Part shown: piece by piece, positions 9,006 through 18,404 of the stretch
Layout of the letters: every line of letters starts with the position of its first letter
Position numbering within the stretch: the first letter of the stretch is position 1
Source: Polaromonas sp. YR568
GTDB lineage: Bacteria > Pseudomonadota > Gammaproteobacteria > Burkholderiales > Burkholderiaceae_C
DNA length: 64,000 nt
NCBI RefSeq assembly: GCF_900116715.1
Contig: NZ_FPBM01000004.1
Location: 124,001 to 188,000 of the forward strand
Reading direction: 5' to 3'
Program-made: the position numbers and the translations under genes
The notes under the pieces: generated by a model
Databases searched by the model: none
Told to the model about the DNA's origin: nothing
Seen by the model: the letters and a program-made list of their open reading frames with translations, nothing else

Positions 9006-10208
9006 ATGGAAGCACTAAAACAGGGCTCGGACGCCTTGTTCATTCTGCTGGGCGGCATCATGGTGCTGGCCATGCATGCCGGTTTTGCCTTTCTGGAGCT
9101 GGGCACCGTTCGCAAAAAGAACCAGGTCAATGCTCTGGTCAAGATCCTGGTGGACTTCTCGGTGTCCACCGTGGTGTATTTTTTGGTGGGTTATGGCGTG
9201 GCTTACGGCACCCATTTCTTCGTCGGCGCGGAGCAGCTGGCCGCCAGGAACGGCTATGAGCTGGTCAAGTTCTTCTTTCTGCTGACCTTTGCCGCGGCCA
9301 TCCCGGCCATCATTTCAGGCGGCATTGCCGAGCGGGCGCGCTTTTACCCGCAGCTCATCGCCACCGCCGTCATTGTGGGCCTGGTCTACCCCTTCTTCGA
9401 AGGCATTGTCTGGAACCAGCATTTCGGCGTGCAGGCCTGGATCAAATCGCTGACGGGCGCAGAGTTTCATGACTTCGCGGGCTCCATCGTGGTTCACGCC
9501 GTCGGCGGCTGGCTGGCATTGCCGGCGGTGATCTTGCTGGGCGCGCGCAGCAACCGCTACCGCAAGGACGGCGCCGTGTCGGCCCACCCGCCATCGAACA
9601 TTCCCTTCCTGGCGCTGGGCGCCTGGATTCTGACCGTGGGCTGGTTCGGCTTTAACGTGATGAGCGCACAGACCATCGACAAGATTTCCGGGCTGGTCGC
9701 CGTCAACTCCCTGATGGCCATGGTGGGCGGCACGCTGGCGGCGCTGGCCTTCGGCAAAAACGACCCGGGCTTTGTGCACAATGGCCCGCTGGCCGGCCTG
9801 GTGGCGGTGTGCGCGGGCTCCGACCTGATGCATCCGCTGGGCGCGCTGGTGACGGGCGGTGTGGCTGGCGGCGTGTTCGTCGTGATGTTCACGCTGACGC
9901 AAAACAAATGGAAGATCGATGACGTGCTGGGCGTCTGGCCGCTGCACGGCCTGTGCGGCCTGTGGGGCGGCATTGCGGCCGGTATTTTCGGCAGCCAGGC
10001 CTTCGGCGGCCTGGGCGGCGTGAGCTTTGGCGCGCAGCTGATCGGCAGCCTGATGGGCGTGGCCTGGGCGCTGCTCGCGGGCTTTGCCGTCTACGGCATC
10101 CTCAAGGCCACCATGGGGCTGCGGCTCAGCCAGGAAGAAGAGTTTGAAGGCGCCGATCTGTCGATCCACCGCATCGGCGCCACGCCGGACCGCGAAGTCA
10201 ACTGGTAG
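9006..10208 (+). CDS. amt: Ammonium transporter (Amt/Rh family)
   Basis: 400 residues with about eleven membrane segments. Family landmarks are GFAFLELGTVRKKNQVN in the first helices, ISGGIAERARF, the conserved Asp in HDFAGSIVVHAVGG with the first pore His, and the second pore His in VWPLHGLCGLWGG. It carries ammonium into the cytoplasm. ATG at 9006 is chosen for AGAGGGAC just upstream. There is no N-terminal signal sequence, unlike E. coli AmtB, and no glnK lies next to it. A sigma-54-type promoter upstream suggests nitrogen control. Confidence 0.93.
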   Translation: MEALKQGSDALFILLGGIMVLAMHAGFAFLELGTVRKKNQVNALVKILVDFSVSTVVYFLVGYGVAYGTHFFVGAEQLAARNGYELVKFFFLLTFAAAIPAIISGGIAERARFYPQLIATAVIVGLVYPFFEGIVWNQHFGVQAWIKSLTGAEFHDFAGSIVVHAVGGWLALPAVILLGARSNRYRKDGAVSAHPPSNIPFLALGAWILTVGWFGFNVMSAQTIDKISGLVAVNSLMAMVGGTLAALAFGKNDPGFVHNGPLAGLVAVCAGSDLMHPLGALVTGGVAGGVFVVMFTLTQNKWKIDDVLGVWPLHGLCGLWGGIAAGIFGSQAFGGLGGVSFGAQLIGSLMGVAWALLAGFAVYGILKATMGLRLSQEEEFEGADLSIHRIGATPDREVNW

Positions 10209-10241
10209 CAGCCGCGGCCGCCTGCCGCTAGACTTCCGGCC

Positions 10242-10808
10242 ATGCCTACTTTTGAAGAACAGCTGGTGGAGCACCGGCTCTACCTCCTTCGTTTTGCGCG
10301 CCTGCAGCTGCGCAACGATGCATGGGCGGAAGACGCGGTGTCGGAGACTTTGCTGGCGGCCTTGTCCAAGCCTCAGTCCTTCGGCAACCGTTCGCAGCTC
10401 AAGACCTGGCTGGTCGGCATCCTCAAGCACAAGGTGATTGACCTGCTTCGCAGCAACGCGCGCACAGTGGCCGCGCCGGATGCGCAGGCTGACGAAGAGG
10501 GGGATGAGCTGGACCGGCTCTCCTTCAAAGCCGACGGCCACTTTGCCGAAACACCCAATGACTGGGGCAACCCCGACCAGACCCTGCAGCAGGTGCAGTT
10601 CTTCCAGGTGCTGGACGCCTGCATGGAGCGCTTGCCGCCCGCACTGGGGCGGTTGTTCCTGATGCGCGAATGGCTGGAGCTTTCTTCGCAAGAGATCTGT
10701 AAGGAACTCTCGCTGACGCCGACCAACCTGTATGTGCAGCTGCACAGGGCCCGCTTGCGCTTGCAAGAGTGCCTGAACATTCACTGGTTCGGCAAGCCGG
10801 CCACCTGA
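10242..10808 (+). CDS. ECF-type RNA polymerase sigma factor
   Basis: 188 residues with sigma region 2 (RFARLQLRNDAWAEDAVSET, LKTWLVGILKHKVIDLLR) and region 4 (LPPALGRLFLMREWLELSSQEIC followed by an HTH). It directs RNA polymerase to its own set of promoters. The acidic linker between regions 2 and 4 (ADEEGDELDRLSF) is long. A small zinc-finger protein follows 55 bases downstream, the usual sigma/anti-sigma arrangement. The target regulon is unknown. Confidence 0.88.
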   Translation: MPTFEEQLVEHRLYLLRFARLQLRNDAWAEDAVSETLLAALSKPQSFGNRSQLKTWLVGILKHKVIDLLRSNARTVAAPDAQADEEGDELDRLSFKADGHFAETPNDWGNPDQTLQQVQFFQVLDACMERLPPALGRLFLMREWLELSSQEICKELSLTPTNLYVQLHRARLRLQECLNIHWFGKPAT

Positions 10809-10863
10809 TCGCCAGCCGTTCATTTTTTATTGACTTTTTTCACTCCTACTTCCGGCCCTCAAC

Positions 10864-11109
10864 GTGAAACCCCGCATCACCCTGCTAAGACGCACCTGCC
10901 GGGAAGCCGCAGCCCTGTTGGTCGCGCGTGAAGATCGCGCGCTCAACCTGCCGGATCACGTCGCGCTGAAACTGCACCTCATGGCTTGCGACGCATGCCC
11001 CAAGTTTGAGAACCAGCTTTTGACCCTGCGGGCGGCGATGAAGCAATGGCGGTATGACGGCGGCGCCGAATCGCCCGCCGATGCTGCAACACCGGGCAAG
11101 CCCCGCTAA
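10864..11109 (+). CDS. Small zinc-finger anti-sigma-type protein
   Basis: 81 residues. The central LKLHLMACDACPKFE has the H-x3-C-x2-C pattern of the zf-HC2 anti-sigma zinc domain, with a further Cys near the N-terminus (RRTCREAA). There is no membrane segment, so it would be a soluble redox- or zinc-responsive partner of the preceding ECF sigma factor. GTG at 10864 is the only reasonable start, with a weak ribosome-binding site. The pairing rests on the motif and gene order. Confidence 0.72.
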   Translation: MKPRITLLRRTCREAAALLVAREDRALNLPDHVALKLHLMACDACPKFENQLLTLRAAMKQWRYDGGAESPADAATPGKPR

Positions 11110-11611
11110 ATAGCGTTTGATGGCGTCACAATGGCCGCGCAACGCGCGGTTTGGCGTATGAAATGCGCTTAAAGCACCCGTCGTCATTGAAATTTTGTGT
11201 AACTATTTCCCTTTGTTTTGCATTGGGCAGGCGTTTGGCGTGCCTGGAGGAAGCGTTCCTCAACCTCTCCGGATCATGAAGGCCAGCATTGCCAGCCCGG
11301 CAAGCGTCCGGTTTCTGCCGACATTGCTCGGGGTTACGGCCCTTCAATGGGTGTGTGCACTAACTTGTTGATTTATCCAATCAGACAATAGTTGTCTGCT
11401 TCAGGAAATCGAAGTGAGCGGATATTCGGTGATGCCAGGCATGGCAGCCGGCGTAAGCGGTTCGACTTAAGAACACGGCGGTTTTTGCGCTAAAACCGGG
11501 CCAGGCGCATGCGGGTCCGCAAAGGATCCGGCTGCGGCGCCGATATGCCGAACGGCCCTGAAACCCAGCATTCATGCGGGCTGGCGCGGTCTAGGTAGTA
11601 ACGATAGTGGA
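11110..11611. other. Intergenic stretch without a recognised gene
   Basis: About 500 bases between the zinc-finger gene and the RRM-gene promoter. Short open frames here lack ribosome-binding sites and family resemblance. The only clear structure is the dyad CAGACAA-TAG-TTGTCTG at 11382-11398, listed separately. Confidence 0.5.
11382..11398. promoter_or_regulatory. Perfect 7-bp inverted repeat, possible operator
   Basis: CAGACAA and TTGTCTG are separated by three bases. It has the size of a dimeric regulator site but lies about 215 bases upstream of the nearest promoter and has no assigned protein. Confidence 0.3.
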
Positions 11612-11640
11612 TTGTGTTTTGGATAACTGAAGCATAATAT
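11612..11640 (+). promoter_or_regulatory. Sigma-70 promoter of the RRM protein gene
   Basis: TTGTGT (11612-11617) and TAATAT (11635-11640) are separated by 17 bases. The predicted start near 11647 gives a leader of about 125 bases before the ATG, a length common for cold-inducible RNA-binding protein genes. Confidence 0.6.
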
Positions 11641-11773
11641 GCTGGTGCGGGTGTCAACATTCGCACACGTTAGGTGATCGGTCAGTTTCGCGCGCTACAG
11701 CGGTACGTATCAAGATTTGTTGTGCTTTCGGGACCCCATCGCTTTTGTTTTTGTGTTTTAGAGGAGTCCCTTC

Positions 11774-12229
11774 ATGGGCAACAAACTTTACGTCGGCAAC
11801 CTGCCGTACTCGGTCCGCGACGAAGACCTGCAACAATCTTTTGGCCAATTCGGCGCTGTCACCAGCGCTAAAGTCATGATGGAACGCGACACGGGTCGCT
11901 CCAAAGGCTTTGGCTTTGTCGAAATGGGCAGCGATGCAGAAGCCCAGGCAGCTATCAACGGCATGAACGGCCAGCCTCTGGGCGGCCGTAGCGTTGTCGT
12001 GAACGAAGCCCGCCCAATGGAAGCACGTCCTCCACGTAGCGGCGGCTTCGGCGGCGGCGGTGGTGGCGGCTACGGTGGTGGTGGTGGTGGCGGTGGTTAC
12101 GGCGGCGGTGGCGGCGGTGGTCGCTCCGGCGGCGGCGGTAGCGACGGCGGTTTCCGCAGCCCATACGGCGGCGGCGGTAGCGGCGGTGGCCGTTCCGGCG
12201 GCGGCGGTGGTGGACGCGGCGGCTACTAA
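11774..12229 (+). CDS. Glycine-rich RRM RNA-binding protein
   Basis: 151 residues. Residues 1-80 are one RNA recognition motif with RNP2 (LYVGNL) and RNP1 (KGFGFVEM) intact. The rest is a low-complexity Gly/Arg/Ser/Tyr tail ending in GRGGY, resembling the cold-induced glycine-rich RNA-binding proteins of cyanobacteria and plants. It should bind single-stranded RNA and may act as a chaperone in cold or stress. The ATG follows GAGGAG at 11761-11766. A long leader precedes it and a strong terminator follows. The Gly tail is encoded by repeated GGC/GGT triplets, so its length may vary between strains. Confidence 0.92.
   Translation: MGNKLYVGNLPYSVRDEDLQQSFGQFGAVTSAKVMMERDTGRSKGFGFVEMGSDAEAQAAINGMNGQPLGGRSVVVNEARPMEARPPRSGGFGGGGGGGYGGGGGGGGYGGGGGGGRSGGGGSDGGFRSPYGGGGSGGGRSGGGGGGRGGY
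12040..12228 (+). repeat. GGC/GGT low-complexity repeat encoding the Gly-rich tail
   Basis: Near-continuous GGN triplets broken by TAC, CGC and TCC codons. The DNA is repetitive enough for slippage or recombination to alter tail length. Confidence 0.8.
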
Positions 12230-12274
12230 GCCCTGCTGAACCCTCTCTTCAGCCTCTGGTTGAAGAGCGCTTGA

Positions 12275-12309
12275 AAGGCTTCAAGACTTCGGTTTTGAAG
12301 CCTTTTTGC
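12275..12309 (+). terminator. Rho-independent terminator after the RRM gene
   Basis: AAGGCTTCAA (12275-12284) pairs with TTGAAGCCTT (12295-12304) around a short loop, followed by a T-run ending at 12307. Confidence 0.88.
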
Positions 12310-12394
12310 TTTGTAGCCCAATAAATATGGGCGCCAGCAGCTCCTGTTTTGATAGCGGGTAACGCACCGCCTCCAGAAGCCTTCAAGCAGCCGG

Positions 12395-13171
12395 TCAGCG
12401 CTCACCCTGGCGGTGCTTGCGCGCGCGGCCCGACAAAGCCTTGTCAAACACCGCATTGGGCAGCAGGCGCAGCAGCTTGGCCACCACACCCATTTGCCAG
12501 GGAATCACCCGGTAGCTATGCCCCGCCTGGATGGTGGCGAAAGCTTTTTCGGCAAACACGTCGGCCTTCATCAAAAAGGGCATGGCGTAACGGTTTTCCT
12601 GGGTCAGCGGCGTGTCGATATAGCCCGGGCAGATCGTCACCACCTTCACGCCGCTGGGGCGCAGCTCGCCGCGCAGGCTTTCGCAATAACTGATGACGGC
12701 CGCCTTGCTCGCGCAATAGGCGCCGTGGCCGGGAAGCCCGCGTATGCCGGCCACACTGCCGATGCCCACCAGGGTGCCGGAGCCCCGCGCCACCATGCCC
12801 GCCATAAAGGGATGAAACGTGGCGGCTACGCCGATGTTGTTGGTGGCGAAGGTCTGCGCCATGACGTCCAGGTCAGAACGCACCGAGGTGTCCATGCCGA
12901 TGCTGATGCCCGCGTTGGCGATCACCACGTCCGGCACGCCCTGCGCCGCAACACAGGTCTGGCCCGCCGCCACGATGCTGTCGACGTCGGACACATCAGC
13001 GCTGTAAACCTGAAACCGCCCGGCGCTGATGGCGTTTGCCTCAGCCCAGGCCTGGACTTCCGCCGTCCGGCGGGCGGCAAGCGCCAGGCGATAGCCCGCC
13101 GAATAAAAGCGCATGGCCAGCGCCTGACCGATGCCGCTGGACGCGCCGGTAATGAATACGAGTCTGGACAT
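12395..13171 (-). CDS. SDR family NAD(P)-dependent oxidoreductase
   Basis: 258 residues, classical short-chain dehydrogenase. The cofactor loop is TGASSGIG at residues 8-15, the NAG motif is VIANAGIS, the catalytic Ser is in GIGSVAG and the catalytic pair is Y-x3-K in YCASK. An Arg-rich stretch after strand 2 (AARRT) favours NADP(H). A hydrophobic C-terminal patch (VVAKLLRLLPNAVFDKAL) may touch the membrane. The substrate is unknown. It follows lptC by 35 bases on the same strand, so it probably belongs to the kdsD-kdsC-lptC transcript, though nothing ties it functionally to LPS. Confidence 0.88.
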   Translation of the reverse strand: MSRLVFITGASSGIGQALAMRFYSAGYRLALAARRTAEVQAWAEANAISAGRFQVYSADVSDVDSIVAAGQTCVAAQGVPDVVIANAGISIGMDTSVRSDLDVMAQTFATNNIGVAATFHPFMAGMVARGSGTLVGIGSVAGIRGLPGHGAYCASKAAVISYCESLRGELRPSGVKVVTICPGYIDTPLTQENRYAMPFLMKADVFAEKAFATIQAGHSYRVIPWQMGVVAKLLRLLPNAVFDKALSGRARKHRQGER

Positions 13172-13205
13172 AGTGGGCCGTGTGGGTTGAAAACTTGGCA
13201 GCGCG

Positions 13206-13970
13206 TTAGCGGGCGGCCGGATCGCTGCCTGCCGGTTTTGCCGCAGGGCTTGCCGGCGCCGGCAGGCTCAGTGTCGGGAGGCCGGCCGTATTGGCGGCAG
13301 ACCGGGGAACCAGGATTCCCCGCACGCGGCCATTCAGGTTGGCCACCTGGTCCAGGTTGTCATAAGCAAAGGTGTCGCCGGTGAACTGGTCGGTGCCACG
13401 GATGAGCAGCACGGGCTTGTGCGACTTGACGCGTTCGTCGTTCAAAAAGGCGTGCAGAAACTCGCCACGAAACTCCATGCGCGGCGTTTCCTTTCCGCTG
13501 GCGTCCCTGGTCGCCTCTCTGACCACCAGGGCATTGCCCGTCAGCTGCACCTCTGAGCCGTCGCCATTGGTGTAGGCACGATTGGCCGTGGCAGTGGTGA
13601 CGCGCCCTTCAATGCCGATGCTGCGGATGCGTGCCTGGTCGATTTCCAGGATGTCGGTGTCGGGGAAATGCCGGGCTTCAATGCCATAGATCTCGCTCTT
13701 GAGCTGCCCGCCTTCGTCAAACGTTTTCACGGTGAACTTGCGCATGAAATAGTCAATGTCGTGGCTCGCCTCTTTGGCCGGCTCGGGCGTGCTGAAAATG
13801 GGTGTATTACGCACCAGCCAGTAGGTGCCCAGCGCCAGCGCGCCCATCATCAGCAAGGGCATGTAGATGGCCATGCTGTCCCACACACGCAGAAACCGCC
13901 GCCAGGCGTTTTTCAACTGGCGCACAGGGCCTGCGCGGCCCGGGGCGCCCCCCTGCAGGGCGGTGCTCAT
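13206..13970 (-). CDS. lptC: LPS export ABC transporter periplasmic protein LptC
   Basis: 254 residues. One N-terminal membrane anchor (IYMPLLMMGALALGTYWLV) precedes a periplasmic LptC domain with the signature YFMRKFTVKTFDEGG, IYGIEARHFPDTDILEID and repeated beta strands. LptC passes LPS from LptBFG to LptA. A Pro/Ala-rich tail (PAPASPAAKPAGS) is extra. The ATG at 13970 overlaps the kdsC stop by four bases and is preferred to an upstream in-frame start at 14030. lptA and lptB, which often follow lptC, are not here. Confidence 0.9.
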   Translation of the reverse strand: MSTALQGGAPGRAGPVRQLKNAWRRFLRVWDSMAIYMPLLMMGALALGTYWLVRNTPIFSTPEPAKEASHDIDYFMRKFTVKTFDEGGQLKSEIYGIEARHFPDTDILEIDQARIRSIGIEGRVTTATANRAYTNGDGSEVQLTGNALVVREATRDASGKETPRMEFRGEFLHAFLNDERVKSHKPVLLIRGTDQFTGDTFAYDNLDQVANLNGRVRGILVPRSAANTAGLPTLSLPAPASPAAKPAGSDPAAR

Positions 13971-14590
13971 GCGCTGTACTCCTGCAGCAGCCCGGCGTAG
14001 CGCCCGCTGGCCACCAGCAACACGTCGCAAAATTCGCGCGCTGCGCCGTGGCCGCCCGCTGCCTGCGTGACATGGTGCGCGCGGGCCCGCACTTCCGCAT
14101 GCGCATTGGCCGGCGCGCAGCTCAGCGCTGCGCGGGCCATCACCGGCAGGTCGGGCCAGTCGTCGCCCATGGCGGCGGCGGCAGACCAGTCCAGGCCCAG
14201 GGCCTGCAGGGTGATTTCGGCCGCGGGGCGCTTGTCTTCGGTGCCGAAATGCGCGTGCGTGATGCCCAGCGCCTGCAGGCGCGCACGCAGCACGTGGCTG
14301 TCCCGGCCGGTGATGACCACCGGGGTAATGCCCGCCTTTTGCAACAGCTTCAGGCCGTGACCGTCCAGGGTGTTGAAGCGCTTGATGATCTCGCCTGCGG
14401 CCCGGTATCCGCCAGGCGCCAGAGCCAGTTCATGGCCGTCGGGGTACTCAGAGAAATACAGGCCACCGTCCGTGAGCACACCGTCCACGTCAAAAAAAGC
14501 CACTTTCACACCTTGCGCGCGCAGCAGCAGCTCCGGCGCGAAATTCAGGGCAGGGGCTGGCAGTGGCATGGAATCGGACTGATGCGCCAT
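13967..14590 (-). CDS. kdsC: 3-deoxy-D-manno-octulosonate 8-phosphate phosphatase KdsC
   Basis: 207 residues of the HAD superfamily C0 type. The nucleophile motif is FFDVDGVLTDG, motif II is VITGRDS and the late Asp motif is AMGDDWPDLPVM; Lys is in FGTEDKRPA. It removes phosphate from KDO-8-phosphate in lipid A core synthesis. It lies between kdsD and lptC with overlapping stop and start codons on both sides, so the three are one translational unit. Confidence 0.94.
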   Translation of the reverse strand: MAHQSDSMPLPAPALNFAPELLLRAQGVKVAFFDVDGVLTDGGLYFSEYPDGHELALAPGGYRAAGEIIKRFNTLDGHGLKLLQKAGITPVVITGRDSHVLRARLQALGITHAHFGTEDKRPAAEITLQALGLDWSAAAAMGDDWPDLPVMARAALSCAPANAHAEVRARAHHVTQAAGGHGAAREFCDVLLVASGRYAGLLQEYSA

Positions 14591-15582
14591 CAGATGACTT
14601 TGGCGCGCATCAGGTCATTGGTGTTGAGCGCGCCGCACAGCACGCCGGCTTCATCGACAACCAGCACGCTGGTGATGCGGTATTGCTCCATCAGCGCAAC
14701 CGCCTCGACCGCCAGCGCGTCCGGCCGCACGGTGCGCGGGTTGGCGTGCATCACATCGCCCGCCTTGCTGCTGCGCAAGTCGACGCCTTTTTCAACCAGG
14801 CGGCGCAAATCACCATCGGTAAAGATGCCCAACACACGCTGTGCGCCGTCGACCACGGCAGAAGCGCCCAGCCCCTTGCCGCTCATCTCGCGCATGAGGT
14901 CCGGGAAAGCGGTGTCCGGCGGCACCTTAGGCACTGCGTCGCCGCTGCGCATCACGTCACTCACATGCGTCAGCAGCTTGCGGCCCAATGCGCCGCCCGG
15001 GTGCGAACGGGCAAAGTCTTCTTCCTTGAAGCCGCGCACTTCCAGCAAAGCCACCGCCAGCGCATCGCCCAGGGCGAGCTGCGCCGTGGTGCTGGCAGTC
15101 GGTGCCAGATTGAGGGGGCAGGCTTCCTGCGCCACGCTGCTGTCGAGCGCGACGCGGGCGTGGCGGGCCAGCGCGGATTGCATCCCGCCGGTAATGGCCA
15201 CCATCGGCACGCCCTGGCGGCTCAGCACCGGCAGGATGGATGTCAGCTCTTCGCTTTCGCCGCTGTTGGAGATCGCCAGCACCACATCCTGGCCGGTGAT
15301 CATGCCCAGGTCGCCGTGGCTGGCTTCGGCAGGGTGCACAAACATCGCGGGCGTTCCGGTGGATGCCAGCGTGGCGGCGATCTTGCGGCCGATGTGGCCG
15401 CTTTTGCCCATGCCCATGACCACCACACGGCCAGTGCACGCCAGCATCAGCTTGACGGCCTCGGCAAACTCGGGGCCTACGCGTCCGGCCAAACCCTGAA
15501 CGGCCGCCGCTTCTATCTCAAAGGTCTTGCGGGCAAGGCTCAGCACCTGCCCGGTATCAAATTTCACGGCTTCAAGGTTCAT
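14590..15582 (-). CDS. kdsD: Arabinose-5-phosphate isomerase KdsD
   Basis: 330 residues: a SIS sugar-isomerase domain (about 35-170, VVVMGMGKSGHIGRKIAATLASTG split over the phosphate loop, then ISNSGESEELTSILP) followed by two CBS domains (about 205-330). It converts ribulose-5-phosphate to arabinose-5-phosphate, the first step to KDO. It is the first gene of the kdsD-kdsC-lptC unit and divergent from the antiporter gene. Confidence 0.94.
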   Translation of the reverse strand: MNLEAVKFDTGQVLSLARKTFEIEAAAVQGLAGRVGPEFAEAVKLMLACTGRVVVMGMGKSGHIGRKIAATLASTGTPAMFVHPAEASHGDLGMITGQDVVLAISNSGESEELTSILPVLSRQGVPMVAITGGMQSALARHARVALDSSVAQEACPLNLAPTASTTAQLALGDALAVALLEVRGFKEEDFARSHPGGALGRKLLTHVSDVMRSGDAVPKVPPDTAFPDLMREMSGKGLGASAVVDGAQRVLGIFTDGDLRRLVEKGVDLRSSKAGDVMHANPRTVRPDALAVEAVALMEQYRITSVLVVDEAGVLCGALNTNDLMRAKVI

Positions 15583-15710
15583 GGCTGCATTCTATAGAGG
15601 CGGGCAAAGGCCTACGCGGGCCACGGCGGCTCGCCAGAGGCCGCGCCAGCGGCCTTTCCCGAGTAGAAAGCCGCCAAGGTAATTGCATCTTCCTCGGCTA
15701 CCATCGAAGC

Positions 15711-17705
15711 ATGAGTGCGCTTGAGCTGACCCTTTTGTACCTGCTGGCCGCCGTGCTGGGCGTGGTCGCATGCCGCTCGCTCAAGTTGCCGCCCATGCTC
15801 GGCTATCTCGCTGTGGGGGTTGTTATCGGGCCCAACGCGCTGGCGCTGGCGCAAAACTCCGACAGCATCCGGCACCTGGGCGAGTTCGGCGTGGTGTTCC
15901 TGATGTTCGTGATCGGGCTCGAATTCAACCTGCCCAAGCTGCGCTCCATGCGGCGCCACGTGTTTGGCTTGGGCCTGCTGCAGGTCGTGCTGACCATCGT
16001 GCTGGCCACGGTGGGCTCGCTCTTTCTGGCCAGCCTGGCGCCCACCCTCTGGAAGATGGGCTGGCAAACCGCACTGGCCTTGTCCGGCGCGATTGCGATG
16101 AGCAGCACGGCCATCGTCGTCAAGCTGCTGTCGGAGCGGCTGGAGCTGGAGTCGGAGCACGGCAAGCGCGTCATGGGCGTGCTGCTGTTCCAGGATTTGG
16201 CCGTGGTGCCTTTGCTGGTGCTGATTCCCGCATTGGGTGCGCCGGCCGACACGCTGTTCCTGGCGCTGGCGATCGCCGGGCTCAAGGCGACTGTCCTGGT
16301 CGGCCTGCTGCTCACCGGCGGCCAGCGCGTCATGCGCTGGTGGCTCACCATCGTGGCGCGGCGCAAAAGCGAAGAGCTGTTTGTTCTGAACCTGCTGCTG
16401 GTCACGCTGGCCCTGGCCTGGCTGACCGAGCGGGCGGGGCTCAGCCTGGCGCTGGGCGCCTTCATCGCCGGCATGCTGATTTCCGAGACGGAATACAAAC
16501 ACCAGGTCGAAACCGACATACGCCCGTTTCACGATGTCCTGCTGGGCCTCTTCTTCATCAGTATCGGCATGCTGCTGGACTGGCGGCTGGTGCTTGAGCG
16601 CTGGCCCCTGGTGCTGCTGCTGATGACGCTGCCCGTGCTGTTCAAGCTGTTGCTGGTGACGGCGCTGGCCCGCGCACTGGGCGCAACGGCCGGTGTTTCC
16701 CTGCGTACGGGCCTGTATCTCGCGCAGGCCGGCGAGTTCGGTTTTGTGCTACTCACGCTGGCGCAGCAAAACAGCCTGGTGCCGCCCGCCTTGCTCAACC
16801 CTATCCTGGCGAGCATGGTGCTGTCGATGTTGGCCACGCCTTTCATCATCATGTACAGCAACCGCATTGTGATGAAGCTGGTCTCCAGCGAATGGCTGCA
16901 ACAGTCGCTGCAGATGACGACCATCGCGCGCAAATCCATCAATGCCAACAAGCACGTGATCATCTGCGGCTACGGCCGCTGCGGCCAGAACCTGGGCCAC
17001 ATGCTGGAGCGCGAAGGCATCCAGTACATGGCGCTGGACCTGGACCCCGACCGAGTGCGGCAAGCCGCCGCCGCCGGCGACTCCGTGGTGTTCGGCGACG
17101 CGGTGCGGCTGCAGGCCCTGATGGCGGCGGGCCTGGCCCGCGCCAGTGCGGTGGTCATCACCTACCTGGACACGGCCAGCGCGCTGAAGGTGTTGGCCAA
17201 CACGCGCGCCCATGCACCCACGGTGCCGGTGATTGTGCGCACCGTGGACGACCACGACCTGGAGAAGCTGCAGACCGCCGGCGCCACGGAAGTCGTGCCG
17301 GAAGCCATCGAGGGCAGCCTGATGCTGGCCAGCCACGCGCTGGCACTGGTGGGCGTGCCCATGCGCCGAGTGATCCGCGTGGTGCAAGACCAGCGCGACG
17401 CCCGCTACAACCTGCTGCGCGGCTATTTCCGCGGTGCGGACGACGACACGGTCAATGAACTGGAGCAGGAGCGCCTCTCCAACGTCACGCTTCCGCTGGG
17501 GATCAAGTCCCTGGGCAAGCCCCTGAGCGCCATGGCGCTGGAAGCCGGCGGTGTGCGCGTGGTGAGTATGCGCCGCAGTACCGGCAAGGCCGTGGCGGCG
17601 CACGATGAGGCCTTGCTGGAGGGCGGCGACACACTCGTGCTGTCGGGCAAGCCAGAGGCCCTTGCCAAGGCCGAAGAAAAACTGCTGCGCGGCCGTCCGG
17701 CCTGA
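15711..17705 (+). CDS. CPA2 family monovalent cation:proton antiporter with TrkA domains
   Basis: 664 residues. The first 380 form the Na+/H+-exchanger-like membrane domain ([50 protein letters not shown]). A TrkA-N nucleotide-binding domain follows ([14 protein letters not shown] at about 420, then LDLDPDRV), and a TrkA-C domain ends the protein. This is the KefB/KefC/YbaL layout: potassium or sodium efflux coupled to proton entry, gated by NAD(H) or glutathione adducts. No KefF/KefG-type ancillary protein is adjacent. Confidence 0.9.
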   Translation: MSALELTLLYLLAAVLGVVACRSLKLPPMLGYLAVGVVIGPNALALAQNSDSIRHLGEFGVVFLMFVIGLEFNLPKLRSMRRHVFGLGLLQVVLTIVLATVGSLFLASLAPTLWKMGWQTALALSGAIAMSSTAIVVKLLSERLELESEHGKRVMGVLLFQDLAVVPLLVLIPALGAPADTLFLALAIAGLKATVLVGLLLTGGQRVMRWWLTIVARRKSEELFVLNLLLVTLALAWLTERAGLSLALGAFIAGMLISETEYKHQVETDIRPFHDVLLGLFFISIGMLLDWRLVLERWPLVLLLMTLPVLFKLLLVTALARALGATAGVSLRTGLYLAQAGEFGFVLLTLAQQNSLVPPALLNPILASMVLSMLATPFIIMYSNRIVMKLVSSEWLQQSLQMTTIARKSINANKHVIICGYGRCGQNLGHMLEREGIQYMALDLDPDRVRQAAAAGDSVVFGDAVRLQALMAAGLARASAVVITYLDTASALKVLANTRAHAPTVPVIVRTVDDHDLEKLQTAGATEVVPEAIEGSLMLASHALALVGVPMRRVIRVVQDQRDARYNLLRGYFRGADDDTVNELEQERLSNVTLPLGIKSLGKPLSAMALEAGGVRVVSMRRSTGKAVAAHDEALLEGGDTLVLSGKPEALAKAEEKLLRGRPA

Positions 17706-17763
17706 GCCGTTCATTCCTGATGCGAACGGCACAATACGGGCGCGCCGCCACTTTGGAGACACC

Positions 17764-18336
17764 ATGCCCGACCTGAACAGCCTCAACCACCAGACCGTCA
17801 GCCAGTACCTGAAGAACCACATTCGCACCGTGCCTGACTGGCCCGCGCCGGGCGTGCAGTTTCGCGACATCACGCCGCTGCTGCAAAACCCGAAAGTGTT
17901 TCGTGTGCTGATTGATGCTTTTGTGCACCGCTACATGGACCCGGCGCTGCGGCCCGATGTGGTGGCGGGGCTCGATGCGCGCGGGTTTATTTTGGGGGCC
18001 GTTGTGGCCTATGAACTCAACGTCGGTTTTGTACCGATCCGCAAGAAAGGCAAGCTGCCTTTTTCGACCGTGCAGGAAACCTACGAGCTGGAGTACGGCA
18101 GCGCTACGGTGGAATTGCACACCGATGCCGTCAAGCCCGGCGACAGGGTTCTGCTGATCGATGACCTGATCGCCACAGGCGGAACCATGATGGCGGGAAA
18201 GAAGCTGCTGGAAAAGCTGGGCGCGACCGTGACGGAAGGCGCTGCGATTGTGGATTTGCCGGAGCTTGGCGGGTCGGCCAGGTTGCGCGAAGCCAACCTG
18301 CCCTTGTTCACCTTGATTGATTTTGCCGGGCATTGA
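17764..18336 (+). CDS. apt: Adenine phosphoribosyltransferase
   Basis: 190 residues. The PRPP-binding motif is [17 protein letters not shown], and the type I PRTase N-terminal block is [18 protein letters not shown] with [12 protein letters not shown]. It salvages adenine to AMP in the cytoplasm. ATG at 17764 is chosen for GGAG about 7 bases upstream. It follows the antiporter gene by 58 bases. Confidence 0.95.
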   Translation: MPDLNSLNHQTVSQYLKNHIRTVPDWPAPGVQFRDITPLLQNPKVFRVLIDAFVHRYMDPALRPDVVAGLDARGFILGAVVAYELNVGFVPIRKKGKLPFSTVQETYELEYGSATVELHTDAVKPGDRVLLIDDLIATGGTMMAGKKLLEKLGATVTEGAAIVDLPELGGSARLREANLPLFTLIDFAGH

Positions 18337-18404
18337 ACGGCTCGGCGGTGAAGGCCAGGCCGGACTCAACACTCGAACGGCCTAAGCCAGAAACAACCGG
18401 AGTT

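Noticed and set aside
9315-10823. A 502-codon open frame antisense to amt and the sigma factor
   Set aside because: Translation is His/Gln/Arg-rich without any domain, as expected for the reverse of high-GC genes.
12040-12228. GGC/GGT repeats considered as a CRISPR or tandem-repeat locus
   Set aside because: They are in-frame codons of the Gly-rich tail of the RRM protein, without regular spacers.
13802-15499. A 565-codon open frame antisense to kdsC and kdsD
   Set aside because: kdsC and kdsD are unmistakable on the other strand; the frame shows only low-complexity composition.
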